From positions 1 to 7,092 of the forward strand of contig JASJAL010000394.1 of assembly GCA_030067055.1 (NCBI GenBank): a DNA stretch of 7,092 nucleotides, in the 5' to 3' direction. The notes beneath the pieces are model-generated. The model saw only the letters and a list, made by a program, of their open reading frames with translations, searched no databases and had not been told where the DNA came from. The stretch is from Kiloniellales bacterium. GTDB taxonomy: Bacteria; Pseudomonadota; Alphaproteobacteria; Kiloniellales; JAKSBE01. Positions 5,857 to 7,092 of the stretch are shown here, in pieces (position 1 is the stretch's first letter; every line of letters begins with the position of its first letter). Both the position numbers and the translations under genes were made by a program.

Positions 5857-6699
5857 CTAGACCGGATCCCAGTCGGGAGAGAAATCGAAATCGCAGATCC
5901 GGGTGCCGCGCGATCTGAGCGCGGAAATCGACGCCATCTCCTCGTCCGAGAGCGAGAAGTCGAAGACCCGGAAGTTCTCGGCAATGCGCTCCGGCTTTGA
6001 TGACCGCGGGATCGCGGCGACGCCGGACTGCTGGACGTGCCAGCGCAAGACGATCTGCGCCGGACTCCGGTCGAGCCGCGCGGCGGCGGCCGCGATCGAG
6101 GGCTCTGCCGCAAGCTCGCTTCCGCGCGCCAAAGGACAGTAGGAAACCAGGGCAATGCCGTGTGCCCGACAGGCTTCCAGCAGCCGGTCCTGGTTGAGAA
6201 ACGGGTGATACTCGACCTGATTGCAAGCCAAGGGGTTCTCCGAGAGCTTCATAGCCTCGTCCAGGAGTGCCACGGGGAAATTTGAGACGCCGATATTGCG
6301 CGCGTAGCCCTGGCCGACAACGTCGTTCAGTGCCGCAATCGACTCCGCCAAGGGAACGCTGCGGGACGGCCAATGGATGAGCACGAGATCTAGATAGTCG
6401 GAATCGAGACGCCTGAGGCTCGCTTCGACGGAGCGTTGAAGATCGCCCGCCGCGATGTCGGTGAACCAAACCTTCGTGGTCAGGAAGATCTCGTTCCGCG
6501 GCACGCCGGAGGCGCGGAGGCCTGTGCCGACACCGGCTTCATTCTGGTACATCGCGGCGGTATCGATGTGGCGGTAGCCGATCCCGATCGCCTCCGCCAC
6601 CAGGCGCGTAGCCGTCTCGTCATCGTAGGTCCAGGTTCCGAGACCGATTGTTGGGATGTTCGCGCCGTTCGCCGGCAGCTCGTGCACTGCAGCTGTCAT
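5857..6699 (-). CDS. Aldo/keto reductase, 2,5-diketo-D-gluconate reductase B (DkgB)-like
   Basis: This 280-residue single-domain (beta/alpha)8 enzyme is predicted to reduce aldehydes and ketones with NADPH in the cytoplasm. The full AKR catalytic tetrad is present: Asp46 in GYRHIDTA, Tyr51 in AAMYQNE, Lys76 in LTTKVW, and His109 in LVLIHWPS. Other family blocks are IGLGTW (18-23), IGVSNF (136-141), NQVEYHPFL (160-168), SYCPLARG (186-193) and the cofactor-binding IPRSSKPERIAEN (230-242). Overall length and the ATKxW/IHWPS pattern resemble E. coli DkgB, which reduces methylglyoxal and 2,5-diketogluconate; the physiological substrate here is inferred only broadly. The ATG at 6699 is preferred: a GGAAG lies close upstream, and homology starts here. 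A TTG at 6822 would add 41 basic, low-complexity residues. The gene faces the MDR gene, and its 5' region carries a strong hairpin (6725-6741). Confidence 0.92.
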   Translation of the reverse strand: MTAAVHELPANGANIPTIGLGTWTYDDETATRLVAEAIGIGYRHIDTAAMYQNEAGVGTGLRASGVPRNEIFLTTKVWFTDIAAGDLQRSVEASLRRLDSDYLDLVLIHWPSRSVPLAESIAALNDVVGQGYARNIGVSNFPVALLDEAMKLSENPLACNQVEYHPFLNQDRLLEACRAHGIALVSYCPLARGSELAAEPSIAAAAARLDRSPAQIVLRWHVQQSGVAAIPRSSKPERIAENFRVFDFSLSDEEMASISALRSRGTRICDFDFSPDWDPV

Positions 6700-6724
6700 C
6701 TTCGCTTCCCATGATCTGTCCGCC

Positions 6725-6741
6725 GCCGCTCGCCGAGCGGC
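6725..6741. repeat. Perfect 7-bp GC hairpin in the aldo/keto reductase leader
   Basis: GCCGCTC (6725-6731) and GAGCGGC (6735-6741) pair exactly around a three-base loop. On the minus strand it ends 25 bases before the ATG at 6699, just upstream of the ribosome binding region. It could be an operator or an mRNA structure. There is no T-run to suggest attenuation. Confidence 0.42.
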
Positions 6742-6831
6742 TGCGGTCTCCCTTTGGCCAGGCCTCGCAGTCTGCATCCTCGGTTCGCGCGGCGCAGTAC
6801 TGCCCGACGAGCCTTTTAACAAGGAGATTTC

Positions 6832-6855
6832 ATGCGCAGGCTAAAGGGACGTTAG
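6832..6855 (+). CDS. Possible leader peptide or remnant start: seven-codon frame with a strong ribosome binding site
   Basis: AAGGAG at 6821-6826 stands five bases before an ATG. The frame reads MRRLKGR and stops at TAG (6853-6855). The same frame then stays open for 79 codons to the right edge, with no recognisable protein. It could be a leader peptide divergent from the aldo/keto reductase, the start of a broken gene, or coincidence. Nothing beyond the spacing of AAGGAG and ATG supports translation. Confidence 0.2.
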   Translation: MRRLKGR

Positions 6856-7092
6856 GCGGATTGCCAAGAGCATTTCTGCAGACAGTGTCGGAGGGTACTG
6901 CGTGACCGGTTCACTTTTGATTCCGACAATTCCGGGCCAAAGATCCGCGGATTTGGGCAACTCTCCATTTCGAGAGTGATCTCAGTTGTCCACCGGAGCC
7001 TCATCCTGTTCGCGTTCCGCCGGTTTTGGCCTTCACTGCGCCACTGGGCTTCGTTTCGGAGGCGCCAACGCACTGCCGCCAAGGCTCGGCAC

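Larger units (their letters stand above)
6700..7092. other. Right-hand non-coding or unassigned region
   Basis: These 393 bp upstream of the aldo/keto reductase contain no gene that I can assign. They hold the 6725-6741 hairpin, a good Shine-Dalgarno site before a seven-codon frame at 6832, an AGAGCATT word at 6867-6874, a stretch at 6904-6928 that resembles terminal repeats of IS21-type elements, and an inverted repeat ACTCTC/GAGAGT at 6960-6977. A minus-strand frame of 76 codons (6852-7082) and a plus-strand frame from 6856 to the edge are both open, but they have atypical, arginine-rich compositions. Confidence 0.5.

Noticed and set aside
5822..6469. 215-codon minus-strand frame overlapping the aldo/keto reductase
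   Set aside because: Out-of-phase shadow; the in-phase protein has the complete AKR catalytic tetrad.
6700..6822. N-terminal extension of the aldo/keto reductase to a TTG at 6822
   Set aside because: The 41 added residues are low-complexity and basic, have no ribosome binding site at the TTG, and would run through the 6725-6741 hairpin; AKR homology begins after the ATG at 6699.
6852..7082. 76-codon minus-strand frame at the right edge
   Set aside because: Arg/Asn/Ser-rich sequence with no recognised motif; it ends in DNA that contains an IS-end-like stretch, so chance openness is likelier.

Overview
The window is GC-rich and reads like the chromosome of an alphaproteobacterium. A Rhodospirillales or Kiloniellales-type lineage, perhaps marine, would fit, but that placement is inferred from protein flavour and composition and is not proven. 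It holds five complete genes for soluble enzymes and the start of a sixth. No rRNA, tRNA, CRISPR array, integrase or intact insertion sequence was recognised.

Layout, left to right: (1) the start of a GNAT-type acetyltransferase gene on the minus strand, cut by the left edge; (2) a PLP-dependent enzyme of the Cds1/cysteine-synthase-like family (probable L-cysteine desulfhydrase), minus strand; (3) a 338-bp divergent intergenic region with the best promoter and operator candidate of the window; (4) a zeta-crystallin-type NADPH:quinone oxidoreductase, plus strand; (5) a GcvT-fold folate-dependent aminomethyltransferase family protein whose sequence most resembles the DMSP-demethylase (DmdA) branch, minus strand; (6) a divergent intergenic region of about 0.4-0.5 kb with tandem palindromes; (7) a second, distinct zinc-free medium-chain dehydrogenase/reductase with a characteristic insertion, plus strand; (8) a DkgB-like aldo/keto reductase, minus strand; (9) about 390 bp to the right edge with no assignable gene, but with a hairpin, a well-placed Shine-Dalgarno site in front of a seven-codon frame, and a stretch resembling an IS21-type end.

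The strand order is - - + - + -, so apart from the first pair every gene appears to be its own transcription unit. This is an accessory-metabolism neighbourhood and not an operon. Three of the five complete enzymes are predicted NAD(P)H-dependent oxidoreductases acting on carbonyls, enones or quinones. The other two are a predicted cysteine/sulfide enzyme and a predicted methyl- or C1-transferring enzyme. A link through organosulfur/C1 turnover and reactive-carbonyl clean-up is possible, but gene order alone does not establish it. I see no clear multi-gene defence or otherwise novel system. The most interesting items are the DmdA-like gene, the unassigned MDR family, and the structured intergenic DNA.
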